Assembly: GCF_002161175.1 (NCBI RefSeq)
Contig: NZ_NFMA01000002.1
Location: forward strand, 62,001-126,000
Length of the DNA stretch: 64,000 nt
Source of the DNA: Flavonifractor sp. An100
GTDB lineage: Bacteria; Bacillota; Clostridia; Oscillospirales; Oscillospiraceae
Reading direction: 5' to 3'
How positions within the stretch are numbered: the first letter of the stretch is position 1; each line of letters opens with the position of its first letter. The notes under the pieces are model-generated. The model did no database searches. It saw only the letters and a list, made by a program, of their open reading frames with translations, and was not told the origin of the DNA. Below are positions 34,828 through 43,024 of the stretch, piece after piece. The translations under genes and the position numbers were made by a program.

Positions 34828-36267
34828 TCAAAGAGCCTGAATGGAGAAGGAAAGCTGGAAGGATTGTGTCTGGCCATCCTTGGGGAATAGAAGATCGTCA
34901 GCTCGGATGTAGCCCTGCGCTTCCAAATCATAGGTTACCTGCCAGCCATCCACTTCCCAGGTGTAATGGCCGTTTTCAGCCTGGTTCAGCTCCCGGAGCA
35001 CCTGTGTGGCGGGGGAGGAGGAGAGAAAGGAGCGGTGGCCCAGCAGGGCGTGGAGCAGGTAATTTATTTTTAGAAGGGGAATGGCTGGAATAGAGTCCTC
35101 GTCCTGGGTGTTTAGGGAGAAGGATATCCCGGTGACCAGGCCATCCTGGGATTGAATGGAGATGGGGACCGGATCTCCACCGAAAACGTTGAAAACGAAG
35201 GCGTTGGGATCGGTCTGGACCCAGGAACCGTCTGCCTGCAGACGGTAGGCGGGGGACTCGGGGGCGGCGTCAAAGAAGGAGAGGTGGTTATAGTTGTCGG
35301 CCAGCTGTTGGGGGGTGAGGGGACCGTGGTACCGGGGACCGGCAGCAAAGAGTTCAACCGCCATAGTCAGTCCAATGAAAGCCAGGTAGGTGCCCACCAG
35401 CCCGGCCACCCGCAGGGCGTGTCCCTTCTGCTCCCAGAAGGGGACCTTGCCGTTGGTGCCGTCGCTCCAGGCCTCATCCTCCAGGGCCCAGGGCTGCTCC
35501 ACCCTGTGGCGGCAGCGCAGATAGGACAGGATGTTGGTAATTCCGCCAACCAGGGGCAGACGGAATCCCTCACCCTTGACCATCACGCCGAGAGTGCGCT
35601 GGCAGGCGTCGGGCAGGGAAAAGAAGCTGCCGTCCGACCGGGTCAGGCGCAGGCCCATGATCCATTTGCCTGGCGTGGAGCCCAGGAAGTGGAGACACAA
35701 GGTCTCCATGGCAAGCTCCAACCCCATGGCGGCAAAGGTATGAAAGCAGTTTTCCAATCCAGTGCGGCTGAGAATATTGGCTCGGAACATGAGGGCAAGG
35801 GCGGCGTTCCACAGAAAAAAGCACAGTCCAAAATCCACAGTCCGGGCCCAGAACCGCCGCCAGGGACAGGAAAAGCGCAGGTCGGAGACCTCCTCGGGGG
35901 GGCAAATGTCGGGAGAGAGGGGATAGCGGCCAGGGTCCAGCCCCATCCAGTCCACCCGGTCGGCCTGGAGCTGACGGCACAGGCGGATAGCCTGCTCCGT
36001 ATCGCTCTGGTGCTTCATCAGCTCGGTCAGCCGCCGTTCCAGCAGGTAGTCCAGGGACAGCTCCCCAGTCTGGAGGGCGCGAATCTCCTCCAGGGAGCAG
36101 TCCAGCTGCCGCAGCAGCTTGATCTTCTCCAGCACAGCCAGGTCATCCTGGGAATAATCCCGGTAACCGTTATCTCCCCGGCTGGGATGGATCAGCCCCT
36201 GTGCCTCGTAAAAGCGGACATTGGCCCGGGGCAGTCCAGTGATGGTTTCAATTTCCTTAATGGTCAT
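34828..36267 (-). CDS. MerR-type regulator fused to an RDD membrane domain
   Basis: A 479-residue fusion. Residues 1-~110 are a MerR DNA-binding domain (MTIKEIETITGLPRANVRFY, then LEKIKLLRQLDCSLEEIRAL). Residues ~145-270 form an RDD-type membrane domain (RFWARTVDFGLCFFLWN, GSTPGKWIMGLRLTRSDG), followed by another transmembrane segment (~310-330) and a ~150-residue extracellular part. It is therefore a membrane-tethered regulator that could sense an envelope signal. Start ATG 36267 behind GGAAAGGGG. Its promoter has the MerR-type long spacer. Confidence 0.85.
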   Translation of the reverse strand: MTIKEIETITGLPRANVRFYEAQGLIHPSRGDNGYRDYSQDDLAVLEKIKLLRQLDCSLEEIRALQTGELSLDYLLERRLTELMKHQSDTEQAIRLCRQLQADRVDWMGLDPGRYPLSPDICPPEEVSDLRFSCPWRRFWARTVDFGLCFFLWNAALALMFRANILSRTGLENCFHTFAAMGLELAMETLCLHFLGSTPGKWIMGLRLTRSDGSFFSLPDACQRTLGVMVKGEGFRLPLVGGITNILSYLRCRHRVEQPWALEDEAWSDGTNGKVPFWEQKGHALRVAGLVGTYLAFIGLTMAVELFAAGPRYHGPLTPQQLADNYNHLSFFDAAPESPAYRLQADGSWVQTDPNAFVFNVFGGDPVPISIQSQDGLVTGISFSLNTQDEDSIPAIPLLKINYLLHALLGHRSFLSSSPATQVLRELNQAENGHYTWEVDGWQVTYDLEAQGYIRADDLLFPKDGQTQSFQLSFSIQAL

Positions 36268-36310
36268 AGAGAGGGCCCCTTTCCGGATGGTATCTGGTTT
36301 CTTTACAGAC

Positions 36311-36341
36311 ATTGTAAGGGGTAAAGTCTCTTTACAGTCAA
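36311..36341 (-). promoter_or_regulatory. MerR-type promoter with 19-base spacer and dyad
   Basis: Minus strand TTGACT (36336-36341), a 19-base spacer and TACAAT (36311-36316). The spacer contains the palindrome GTAAAG-TCT-CTTTAC (36321-36335). A long spacer carrying a dyad is the hallmark of promoters controlled by MerR proteins; here it lies in front of the MerR gene itself. Confidence 0.85.
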
Positions 36342-36394
36342 GAGGAATGGGAAACTTTTGTATTTTTATTATAGATTTCTTACGTCCTTTATGC

Positions 36395-36424
36395 AAGAAA
36401 AACCGCCTGGCAGGGCCAGACGGC
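36395..36424 (-). terminator. Terminator of yaaL-bofA
   Basis: GCCGTCTGGC / GCCAGGCGGT, ten pairs including two G-T, then TTTTC on the minus strand. Confidence 0.75.
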
Positions 36425-36448
36425 AACCAATCGGATATCAATTCAGGA

Positions 36449-36715
36449 TTATCTTAACGCCCACTGAACCATGAGTAGCAGTCCAAAGCCTGGAACACCC
36501 AATATGCCCAAAACCAGGGCGTTGACCAGATTGACGCCCAAAGTGACTCCGGTAAAGGAGCCGATCTGGGCGAACAGTGCCAGAGCGGCCAGTCCAACGG
36601 AAGAGCGCAGGATCAAACGGATGAGTTGAGCCAGGGGGCGGTGGAGGAGGAGCAGGGCGGCGCACAGGAGCAGGCAGGCCAATCCCCAGGCGGTGTAATC
36701 GGGCAGAGGCGTCAT
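36449..36715 (-). CDS. bofA: Pro-sigma-K processing inhibitor BofA family protein
   Basis: An 88-residue membrane protein. The C-terminal half IGSFTGVTLGVNLVNALVLG with GILGVPGFGLLLMVQ is the BofA signature. In Bacillus, BofA holds the SpoIVFB protease inactive in the outer forespore membrane until the sigma-K checkpoint opens. It is preceded by yaaL with an ATGA overlap, the same order as in Bacillus, and both lie behind a sigma-E-like promoter. Confidence 0.88.
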   Translation of the reverse strand: MTPLPDYTAWGLACLLLCAALLLLHRPLAQLIRLILRSSVGLAALALFAQIGSFTGVTLGVNLVNALVLGILGVPGFGLLLMVQWALR

Positions 36716-36951
36716 GGCGCGCCCTCCAGCTCCTTTACCCGGCGGAGCAGATAGTTGTAGCGGGCCTGTAGGGCGTTGATCTCAAACACGTAGGATTCAA
36801 TGAGATCGCTGTCATTGGCGCTGTTGAAGCTGCCGTAGGCCTGGTTGATCAGGGTGCGGGTGTGGGCCAGGGAGGACATCAGTTCCCGGCGTTCCGCATC
36901 CCTGGGGCCGTCCGGACGCCGGAAAAAGAGGGTGCGGGCCGGTTCCGGCAT
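36712..36951 (-). CDS. yaaL: YaaL/DUF2508 family protein
   Basis: A 79-residue soluble protein of unknown function: MPEPARTLFFRRPD, then a helical core with AYGSFNSANDSDLIESYVFE and ALQARYNYLLRRVKE, the pattern of DUF2508. It is paired with bofA, as in Bacillus. ATG 36951 has AAAGGAG upstream; the longer frame (to 37071) runs across the promoter and a terminator. Confidence 0.85.
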   Translation of the reverse strand: MPEPARTLFFRRPDGPRDAERRELMSSLAHTRTLINQAYGSFNSANDSDLIESYVFEINALQARYNYLLRRVKELEGAP

Positions 36952-36988
36952 AGGAATCACTCCTTTCACATGTAGCTTGGATGGTACC

Positions 36989-37017
36989 ATTGTATGGATA
37001 GTCTGGACAAATATGCC
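36989..37017 (-). promoter_or_regulatory. Sigma-E-like promoter of yaaL-bofA
   Basis: Minus strand GGCATATT (37010-37017), a 13-base spacer and CATACAAT (36989-36996). This matches the mother-cell sigma-E consensus (-35 KMATATT, -10 CATACAMT, spacer 13-14). BofA is a sigma-E product in Bacillus. Confidence 0.72.
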
Positions 37018-37035
37018 ACAGTTTAAACGGGAAAA

Positions 37036-37072
37036 AGAAAAATGGACTGCCCGGCTTTCCGGACAGTCCATT
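37036..37072 (-). terminator. Terminator of the SLH protein gene
   Basis: AATGGACTG-x-CCGG / CCGG-x-CAGTCCATT stem with a four-base loop and TTTTTC on the minus strand. Confidence 0.88.
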
Positions 37073-37099
37073 CAAGTAAAAAATAATTTGAGACAGAGG

Positions 37100-38293
37100 T
37101 TAGGACACTACCATGGTTTGGCAGAAGGTGCGCAGCACAACTGCCAGTTCGGCCCGGCTGATGCCGTTGCCCGGGCGGAGGGTGCTGTCACTGTAGCCGC
37201 TGAGCAGGCCGTTGGCTACCGCCCAACCCAGACCCTCCCGGGCCCAGGAGGAGGCGTTGACGCCGTCGGAAAAACCGATCAGAGATTGGGTACGGCTGGT
37301 GTCCAAACCGGCGTAGTTGGCGTACTGATAGAGCACCAGCGCCAGCTGTTCCCGGGTGAGGGGATTGTCTGGCAAGAAGCCGGCTCCGGAACCGCCCATC
37401 AGACCCTCCTGGGCACACCAGGCGACAGCCTGATAATACCAAGAGGAGGGGGCCACGTCAGAGAATCCCGGATCCTCTCCCTCTTGGCAGCCGCCCAAAC
37501 GCCACAGGATCTGGGCCAGTTGAGCACGGGTCACGGTTCCGTTGGGGGAGAAGGTGTCCGCTCCGGTACCGAAGAAAAAGCCCTCTTCCAGGGCATACTC
37601 CACTGCATCGTAATACCAGGAACCGAAGGGGACATCGGAGGGAATGATCACAGAATCAAAAATCCGCAGGTAGTAGCTCAGCACATATTCCTCCTGGTCA
37701 GAGGAAGAAGGGTAGTGCAACGAGACCAGGTAAAGGACAGATTCCACTCCCGGCAGAGTTCCTCCCGCCTCGGGCAAGGTCTGGCCGCTGCCCTGGGTGT
37801 TGCGGGCCTTGAGCACTTCCTGCCCCCGGGCCAGTAGGGTGTCGGGAGAGAGAATGTAGGTCTGGCCGTTGGTCAGGGGATAAGTGGTTCCTTGCCAGGG
37901 GGAGAGCTGGCCGTCAGGGGTCATCACATCACATATGGAGTGGGTCTCTCCGTCCAGCATCTCGTAGACCCCGTCTTTGTTCAGATCAGTGAGGTAGTCG
38001 ACCTCAACCCATACACCGTTGGCCTTTGGTTGAATGAAAAAGGAGGTGTCGCCCGCGACCCGGTTGATGTTGCAGCTGTAGCGAACGGCATCGTCCTTTT
38101 GGAAGGCTCCGGAGCTGTCAGTGCGGTAGAGCTCCACATGGAGTTCTATCTCCGGGGCATCAGAGGTCTCCGCGTCGATTAAAAATGAGGCAAAGCTCTC
38201 CGCCAGAGGGTCAGCCGCCTGGGCGGGAAGGACCAAAGAAACGGATAGGATGGCGGCCAGAGACAGGCACAGCCATCGGTTTAACTTTCCCAT
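37100..38293 (-). CDS. Secreted protein with three SLH domains
   Basis: A 397-residue envelope protein: signal peptide (residues 1-26, ending LPAQAADP), an unrecognised N-terminal domain of ~190 residues with a calcium-like DLNKDGVYE loop, and three C-terminal SLH domains (around SWYYDAVEYALEEGFFFGTG, WYYQAVAWCAQEGLMGGS and WAREGLGWAVANGLLSGYSD), which bind pyruvylated secondary wall polymer. The C-terminal SLH placement is typical of S-layer-associated exoproteins. Confidence 0.9.
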   Translation of the reverse strand: MGKLNRWLCLSLAAILSVSLVLPAQAADPLAESFASFLIDAETSDAPEIELHVELYRTDSSGAFQKDDAVRYSCNINRVAGDTSFFIQPKANGVWVEVDYLTDLNKDGVYEMLDGETHSICDVMTPDGQLSPWQGTTYPLTNGQTYILSPDTLLARGQEVLKARNTQGSGQTLPEAGGTLPGVESVLYLVSLHYPSSSDQEEYVLSYYLRIFDSVIIPSDVPFGSWYYDAVEYALEEGFFFGTGADTFSPNGTVTRAQLAQILWRLGGCQEGEDPGFSDVAPSSWYYQAVAWCAQEGLMGGSGAGFLPDNPLTREQLALVLYQYANYAGLDTSRTQSLIGFSDGVNASSWAREGLGWAVANGLLSGYSDSTLRPGNGISRAELAVVLRTFCQTMVVS

Positions 38294-38335
38294 GAAAAGG
38301 CTCCTTTCAGTGAAAAATGAAACGATACGGTTGCT

Positions 38336-38364
38336 ATTATACCCAAAAAATTGGGAAATAGCAA
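38336..38364 (-). promoter_or_regulatory. Promoter of the SLH protein gene with palindromic spacer
   Basis: Minus strand TTGCTA (38359-38364), 17-base spacer, TATAAT (38336-38341). The spacer holds the palindrome CCCAA-AAAA-TTGGG (38342-38355), a possible operator. Confidence 0.75.
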
Positions 38365-38416
38365 GTGCGGGTATAAAATGAGGGAAAATCGAAATGTAAA
38401 CAAAATGAAAAAATGG

Positions 38417-38445
38417 TTGACAAATCTATAAGAGGTTTGTATACT
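38417..38445 (+). promoter_or_regulatory. Sigma-A promoter of bioY
   Basis: TTGACA (38417-38422), 17-base spacer, TATACT (38440-38445). Confidence 0.85.
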
Positions 38446-38519
38446 GATAACGAAATACGGTTTACGATTACTGGCCACAGTATGGAGAACGCGTGAAAAG
38501 AAGAAGGGAGTTTGCCCCC

Positions 38520-39071
38520 ATGGAAGCAAAGACGAAATATCAGGTATATCCTCTGGCGATGACGGCAGTAATGGCCGCAGTGACCTGTGTGCTGGGACCA
38601 ATGTCAATTTCCGTAGGAGTCATTCCGGTCTCCTTTACCAATTTGGCCATATACCTCTCATTGTATATACTGGGCTGGAAGCGGGGCTCTATTAGCTACC
38701 TGGTTTATATGCTGATTGGCATGGTAGGCATGCCGGTATTTTCCGGCTATGCAGGAGGATTTGGAAAGCTGTTTGGACCTACAGGAGGGTATATTTTAGG
38801 CTTTTTACCCATGGCCATTATTGCTGGGTGGGTCATTGACCATAGCCGGAAGCCTTTGGTACAGCTGGCGGGGATGATTTTAGGAACCGCAGTATGCTAC
38901 GCCTTTGGAACGGCTTGGTTCTGCGTCCAGGCGGGTTATACGGTGGGAGCAGCGTTGAGTTTGTGCGTATTTCCCTTTATCCCGGTGGATATAGCGAAAA
39001 TGGTCATTGCTATGGGGTTGGGGACGGTCCTGCGCAGCCGTTTGGAGAAGGCGGGACTTCTAGCACGGTAA
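38520..39071 (+). CDS. bioY: Biotin transporter substrate-binding protein BioY
   Basis: S-component of an ECF-type biotin importer, 183 residues with six transmembrane segments. Family motifs are GVIPVSFTNLAIYLSLYILG, VFSGYAGGFGKLFGPTGGY and the ending FPFIPVDIAKMVIAMGLG. ATG 38520 fits the family start (GGGAG upstream); a GTG at 38493 would add nine residues. The shared energizing module is not encoded here. No BirA-type operator was recognised upstream. Confidence 0.88.
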   Translation: MEAKTKYQVYPLAMTAVMAAVTCVLGPMSISVGVIPVSFTNLAIYLSLYILGWKRGSISYLVYMLIGMVGMPVFSGYAGGFGKLFGPTGGYILGFLPMAIIAGWVIDHSRKPLVQLAGMILGTAVCYAFGTAWFCVQAGYTVGAALSLCVFPFIPVDIAKMVIAMGLGTVLRSRLEKAGLLAR

Positions 39072-39086
39072 GGGAATAAAGAAAGG

Positions 39087-39120
39087 AAGGGGCTGTCTGA
39101 GAAAGACGGCCCCTTGTTTT
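39087..39120 (+). terminator. Terminator of bioY
   Basis: AAGGGGCTGTCT / AGACGGCCCCTT stem (one G-T) followed by TGTTTT. Confidence 0.88.
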
Positions 39121-39142
39121 GTGAGAGAAGTTATCGTATAAT
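39114..39142 (+). promoter_or_regulatory. Promoter of the ECF sigma factor gene
   Basis: TTGTTT (39114-39119), 17-base spacer, TATAAT (39137-39142). The -35 box overlaps the T run of the bioY terminator. An inverted repeat TTTGGT-GCATT-ACCAAA (39185-39201) lies between it and the ribosome site. Confidence 0.6.
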
Positions 39143-39220
39143 TGGAAAGGCAAAATTTTTTGGAATGATGCAATAAAACCTTCCTTTGGTGCATTACCAA
39201 AATGACAGGAGAAATGGACC

Positions 39221-39802
39221 ATGCTGATCCTATTGGGAACCCAGACAATGGAACATGATCGGGCGGAAGAAAACCGGGAACTGGAGCGGATGCTTCTGGA
39301 AGTGGCTGCTGGAGAGCTGGAGGCCCTGGCACAGCTGTATGAACGCACTCGAACGGCAGTTTACGGCTTAGCACTCTCTTATGTGAAAAATGCCCACGAT
39401 GCCCAGGATGTGACCCAGGATACCTTTGTCCGGGTTTGGGACAGCGCGCACCAGTATCGGCCCCAGGGGTCACCGATGGGCTGGCTGCTGACGGTGTGTC
39501 GGAATCTGGCGCTGATGAAGCTCAGACAAGGGGCCCGTCACGCAGATCTGGAAGAGGAAGAGTGGAATGCCATCCCGGCCCAGCAGGAGGGGCTGTCCGT
39601 GGAGGAACGGGAGCTGCTCCAGACAGCGCTGGGCCAGTTGGAGGAACAGGAGCGGCGGATTGTGATTCTGCATGCAGTCACTGGGCTGAAGCACCGGGAG
39701 ATTTCCGCTTTGTTGGAGCTTCCACTTGCTACGGTGCTTTCAAAGTACCATAGAGCGCTGAAAAAGATGCGAGTATTTCTGAAAGGAGATGACACCCAAT
39801 GA
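39221..39802 (+). CDS. ECF-type RNA polymerase sigma factor
   Basis: A 193-residue sigma-70 family protein: region 2 (ALAQLYERTRTAVYGLALSY, then AQDVTQDTFVRVW) and region 4 (LEEQERRIVILHAVTGLKHR, then ISALLELPLATVLSKYHRAL). AGGAGA lies upstream of ATG 39221. It overlaps the anti-sigma gene by ATGA, the standard layout for an ECF sigma and its membrane inhibitor, so the pair senses an extracellular signal. Confidence 0.9.
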   Translation: MLILLGTQTMEHDRAEENRELERMLLEVAAGELEALAQLYERTRTAVYGLALSYVKNAHDAQDVTQDTFVRVWDSAHQYRPQGSPMGWLLTVCRNLALMKLRQGARHADLEEEEWNAIPAQQEGLSVEERELLQTALGQLEEQERRIVILHAVTGLKHREISALLELPLATVLSKYHRALKKMRVFLKGDDTQ

Positions 39803-41295
39803 CCGATCAGGAACTGGAACGACGGTTGGAACAGGCGCTGTCCCGCTGTGCCCCTGATGATCTGGAAGGGGTGCTCTCCCGTTGTCAGGCTAGGGCGGAT
39901 CATGTGGTTCCCATTGCTGCTTACCGGCGGCCCAAGAGGATCCGAAACTGGATTGCAGCTTGTCTGGCCTTGGTGCTGGTGGGGGGCGGCGGAGGCATGT
40001 TTTATCAGCAGGCCTATGCGGTGACCTCTGTGGTGTCTCTGGATGTCAACCCCAGTATTGAACTGAAGGTAAACCGGCAGGAGAAGGTGCTGTCCTGTGC
40101 AGCACTAAACGAGGAAGCGGCGGCGATCCTCTCAGAGATGGGAGGAGGAGCGGATCTGAAGGGCACAAAGCTGGATGTGGCGGTAAATGCGATCGTAGGG
40201 GCTCTGGTGCGCCATGGATATTTGAGCAGCATCTCATCGGCCATTCTGATTTCCGTGGAGGACAACGATCAAAATCGGGCAGCCAAGTTGCAACAGGAGT
40301 TGACAGCCACTGTAGATGCGGTCCTTCAGGATCAGTCTGCTGGCGCGTCTGTGCTCAGTCAAACACTGCCTCAGGACGCCAGCTTAGAAGAGCTGGCGAA
40401 GGAGTATAATATTTCCACCGGAAAGGCCTCCTTGGTCAAGCAGGCGATTTCGCTGAATAGTTCTTTGGATTTTGAAGCGCTGGCGCAGTTGTCCGTAGAG
40501 GAACTGACCGATCTGGTGGAGACAGGAGCGCCGGGAATGCCCATCGGACTGTCTGCAGCGCAGCAAGCAGCAGAGGAGTACGCCGGTGTTTGGGGAAAAG
40601 AATCAGTAAGTGCCGAAGTGGACCCGGAACTGGATGAGCGGATTGCCCATTATGAGGTGGAATTGTACCACCCAACTTTAGGAGAATTTGAGTATATGGT
40701 AGACGCCTATACCGGAGAGATACTCATTGGACAAGCGAACATTTTGCAGAGCTCTCTCACAGAAAGCGGAGGAGGGAACACGTCTTCTTCTGGAAACAGT
40801 TCGTCAGGAAATCCGTCATCTCCCTCTACTTCGGGAAGCACACAGATAGGATCTGCCGGAGATATTGGCAGCGACAAAGCTAAGGCAGCTGCCTTCCAGC
40901 ATGCGGGGGTGTCGGCATCTGAGGTCACACAGCTTAAGCTGGAGCGGGACGAGGATGATGGCCGCATTGAGTATGAGATAGAGTTTTGGGTGGGTGGTAC
41001 GGAGTATGACTGCGTGGTAGATGCAGCCAGCGGATCGATACTCAAAATGGAACGGGAAGACCACGGCATACCGGAGCAAACAGGAGACATCGGCAGTGAA
41101 GAAGCAAAGACGGTGGCGCTCAACCATGCGGGAGTTTCGGAATCCGAGACCACAAAAATGAAGGTAGAGCTGGATGAGGATGATGGACGGTTACAGTATG
41201 AGGTGGAGTTTAAAGCAGGCGGGATGGAGTATGAATATACCATTGATGCCTCATCAGGAGCCGTGCTGGAGCACGAGTCTGATTGGGACGATTAA
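39799..41295 (+). CDS. RsgI-like anti-sigma factor with PepSY domains
   Basis: A 498-residue membrane protein: a short cytoplasmic part (residues 1-~50), one transmembrane segment (~51-73), then the extracellular RsgI-type domain with SVVSLDVNPSIELKVNR. The Asn84-Pro85 bond corresponds to the site of self-cleavage reported for clostridial RsgI proteins. After that come three PepSY-like units (around AQQAAEEYAG, AKAAAFQHAGVSASEVTQ and AKTVALNHAGVSESETTK), with a Ser/Gly-rich linker between the first and second. In clostridial RsgI the C-terminal part is a carbohydrate-binding sensor; here PepSY units take that place. Confidence 0.85.
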   Translation: MTDQELERRLEQALSRCAPDDLEGVLSRCQARADHVVPIAAYRRPKRIRNWIAACLALVLVGGGGGMFYQQAYAVTSVVSLDVNPSIELKVNRQEKVLSCAALNEEAAAILSEMGGGADLKGTKLDVAVNAIVGALVRHGYLSSISSAILISVEDNDQNRAAKLQQELTATVDAVLQDQSAGASVLSQTLPQDASLEELAKEYNISTGKASLVKQAISLNSSLDFEALAQLSVEELTDLVETGAPGMPIGLSAAQQAAEEYAGVWGKESVSAEVDPELDERIAHYEVELYHPTLGEFEYMVDAYTGEILIGQANILQSSLTESGGGNTSSSGNSSSGNPSSPSTSGSTQIGSAGDIGSDKAKAAAFQHAGVSASEVTQLKLERDEDDGRIEYEIEFWVGGTEYDCVVDAASGSILKMEREDHGIPEQTGDIGSEEAKTVALNHAGVSESETTKMKVELDEDDGRLQYEVEFKAGGMEYEYTIDASSGAVLEHESDWDD

Positions 41296-41303
41296 GGAAT
41301 AAC

Positions 41304-41341
41304 AAAAAAGCATCCCGGCGTAAAGCCGGGATGCTTTTTTA
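41304..41341. terminator. Bidirectional terminator
   Basis: AAAAAAGCATCCCGGC / GCCGGGATGCTTTTTT, loop GTAAA; it serves the anti-sigma gene and the convergent MATE gene. Confidence 0.93.
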
Positions 41342-41344
41342 TCG

Positions 41345-42766
41345 TCAGGAGTCGCTTTGTGCAGGAGTGGGGAATTGATCGTCCACCAATCGGGAGCTGG
41401 ACAGGTTGACCTTCCGGTAATATAGCAGGGTCAAAGTGCTGCAAACCAGCCAGCCGGCAGGGTAACCCATAGCGATGGGGAGAACAGAGTTGGAAATAAA
41501 GTTGGCCATTACAAACAGGTAACATTGGCGGAACAGAACAAAGGAGAAGAGCATCAGGATCATAGGTGTGCGGCTGTTGCCAGCGCCCCGGAGCGCGGCA
41601 GAATAGACCTGGTTGATGCAGCACAACACATAAAATGGAGAAAGGAACCGGAGGAACAGGGTGCCGGACTGGATAACAGCGGGCTTCTGGTTAAAGAAGG
41701 ACACCAAATAGGGAGCGGTGGGAATAACAATTGACGAGACAGCAATGGTAATAGTAATCGCCATAATACATGCCGTGCGGGTTCCTTTTTTGGCGCGATC
41801 TACCTGATTGATTCCCAAGTTTTGCCCCACAAAGGTTGTGGCAGCCAGAGCCAGAGATTGCATAGGTAGAACCATGAGCTGGTCAATTTTTGTATAGGCA
41901 GTCCAGCCGGACATGTAGTCGGCACCGAAGAAGTTGATGTAGGACTGAACAAAGACATTAGAAAATGCGGTAACTGCCAGTTGAAGGGCAGCGGGGATTC
42001 CTACACGAATGATTTTTCCCAGAATTGTCAATTGGACCTTCAAGTAGCGTAGCTGCAAACGAATCCAATTTTTTTCTTGGGAGAGGGTGAACAAGACCAA
42101 AGCGGCGGACATTCCCTGGGAAATAATAGTGGCGTAGGCCACGCCCTCTACGCCCATATGGAAGACCAGTACAAAGACCAAGTCTAAGATAATGTTTAGC
42201 ACTGCGGAGACAACCAGAAAATAGAAGGGGCGTTTGGAATCACCTACGGCCCGTAAAATTCCGGAGCCCATATTATAAAGCATAAGCCCCATCATGCCTC
42301 CAAAGTAGATGGTCAGGTAGGAGGAGGAATCAGGAAATACCTCGGAGGGAGTGTTCATGAAGTGGAGCATAGTGGGGGTGATGGCGATGCCAAAGAGCGA
42401 TAGCACGACACCCAGGACCAGAGTCATTACAATGGAGGTATGGACTGCGTCACGCACTTTGTCCGGCTGCTTGGCACCGTAATATTGGGAGATGACCACA
42501 CCAGCACCGCTGGCCAGACCGGTAAAAAAGCCAATCAGGGTGTTGATAATGGGGCTGACCGTGCCCACAGCGGAAAAGGCTTCATTGCTGACATAATTGC
42601 CCACAACCCAGGTGTCTACCGTATTATAGAGCTGTTGAAATATATTCCCCGCTAACAGGGGTAGGGCAAACGCGATGAGGTGGTGGACCACATTGCCTTG
42701 GGTCATATCCACCTCATGGCCCTTGCCTGATGGGGGGGCAGATGGTTTGTGTTGAAGAATAGGCAC
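41345..42766 (-). CDS. MATE family efflux transporter
   Basis: A 473-residue, twelve-segment membrane protein of the MATE (DinF/NorM-like) family: MTQGNVVHHLIAFALPLLAG, NTVDTWVVGNYVSNEAFSAVG and the repeat-half motif AATTFVGQNLGINQVDRAKK. Exports drugs or metabolites using an ion gradient; substrate unknown. It stands alone, with a long hairpin and the sortase gene upstream. Confidence 0.9.
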   Translation of the reverse strand: MPILQHKPSAPPSGKGHEVDMTQGNVVHHLIAFALPLLAGNIFQQLYNTVDTWVVGNYVSNEAFSAVGTVSPIINTLIGFFTGLASGAGVVISQYYGAKQPDKVRDAVHTSIVMTLVLGVVLSLFGIAITPTMLHFMNTPSEVFPDSSSYLTIYFGGMMGLMLYNMGSGILRAVGDSKRPFYFLVVSAVLNIILDLVFVLVFHMGVEGVAYATIISQGMSAALVLFTLSQEKNWIRLQLRYLKVQLTILGKIIRVGIPAALQLAVTAFSNVFVQSYINFFGADYMSGWTAYTKIDQLMVLPMQSLALAATTFVGQNLGINQVDRAKKGTRTACIMAITITIAVSSIVIPTAPYLVSFFNQKPAVIQSGTLFLRFLSPFYVLCCINQVYSAALRGAGNSRTPMILMLFSFVLFRQCYLFVMANFISNSVLPIAMGYPAGWLVCSTLTLLYYRKVNLSSSRLVDDQFPTPAQSDS

Positions 42767-42952
42767 GTTGTTTCTCTCTCTTTCCGGGCCACGTTTTCCC
42801 CGGAAGGGGAAAAAGAGGGCCGTACAGGAGGATCTGCACGGTCATGTGGTCAAATTTCTTTTATTCATTATAACAATCCAGAAAATAAAAGGCAATAGCA
42901 TAAGCATGACAAGAAATAAAATTACATTTTGGACAAATGTCCTTAAAAATTG

Positions 42953-43015
42953 TCAGGCATCCAGGGAATCTGCCGCAAATCCATTGGGGCTGCGGTAGAT
43001 TTTCTGGATGCCTGA
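42953..43015 (-). terminator. Long two-part hairpin, probable terminator of the sortase gene
   Basis: TCAGGCATCCAG (42954-42965) and CTGGATGCCTGA (43004-43015) form the outer stem and AATCT-x-CCGC / GCGG-x-AGATT an inner one. On the minus strand it is followed after a few bases by TTTTT. Confidence 0.75.
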
Positions 43016-43024
43016 TGAAATAGA

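Noticed and set aside
35152-36324. 390-codon plus-strand frame opposite the MerR-RDD gene
   Set aside because: Shadow of the real minus-strand gene, whose MerR and RDD motifs are clear.
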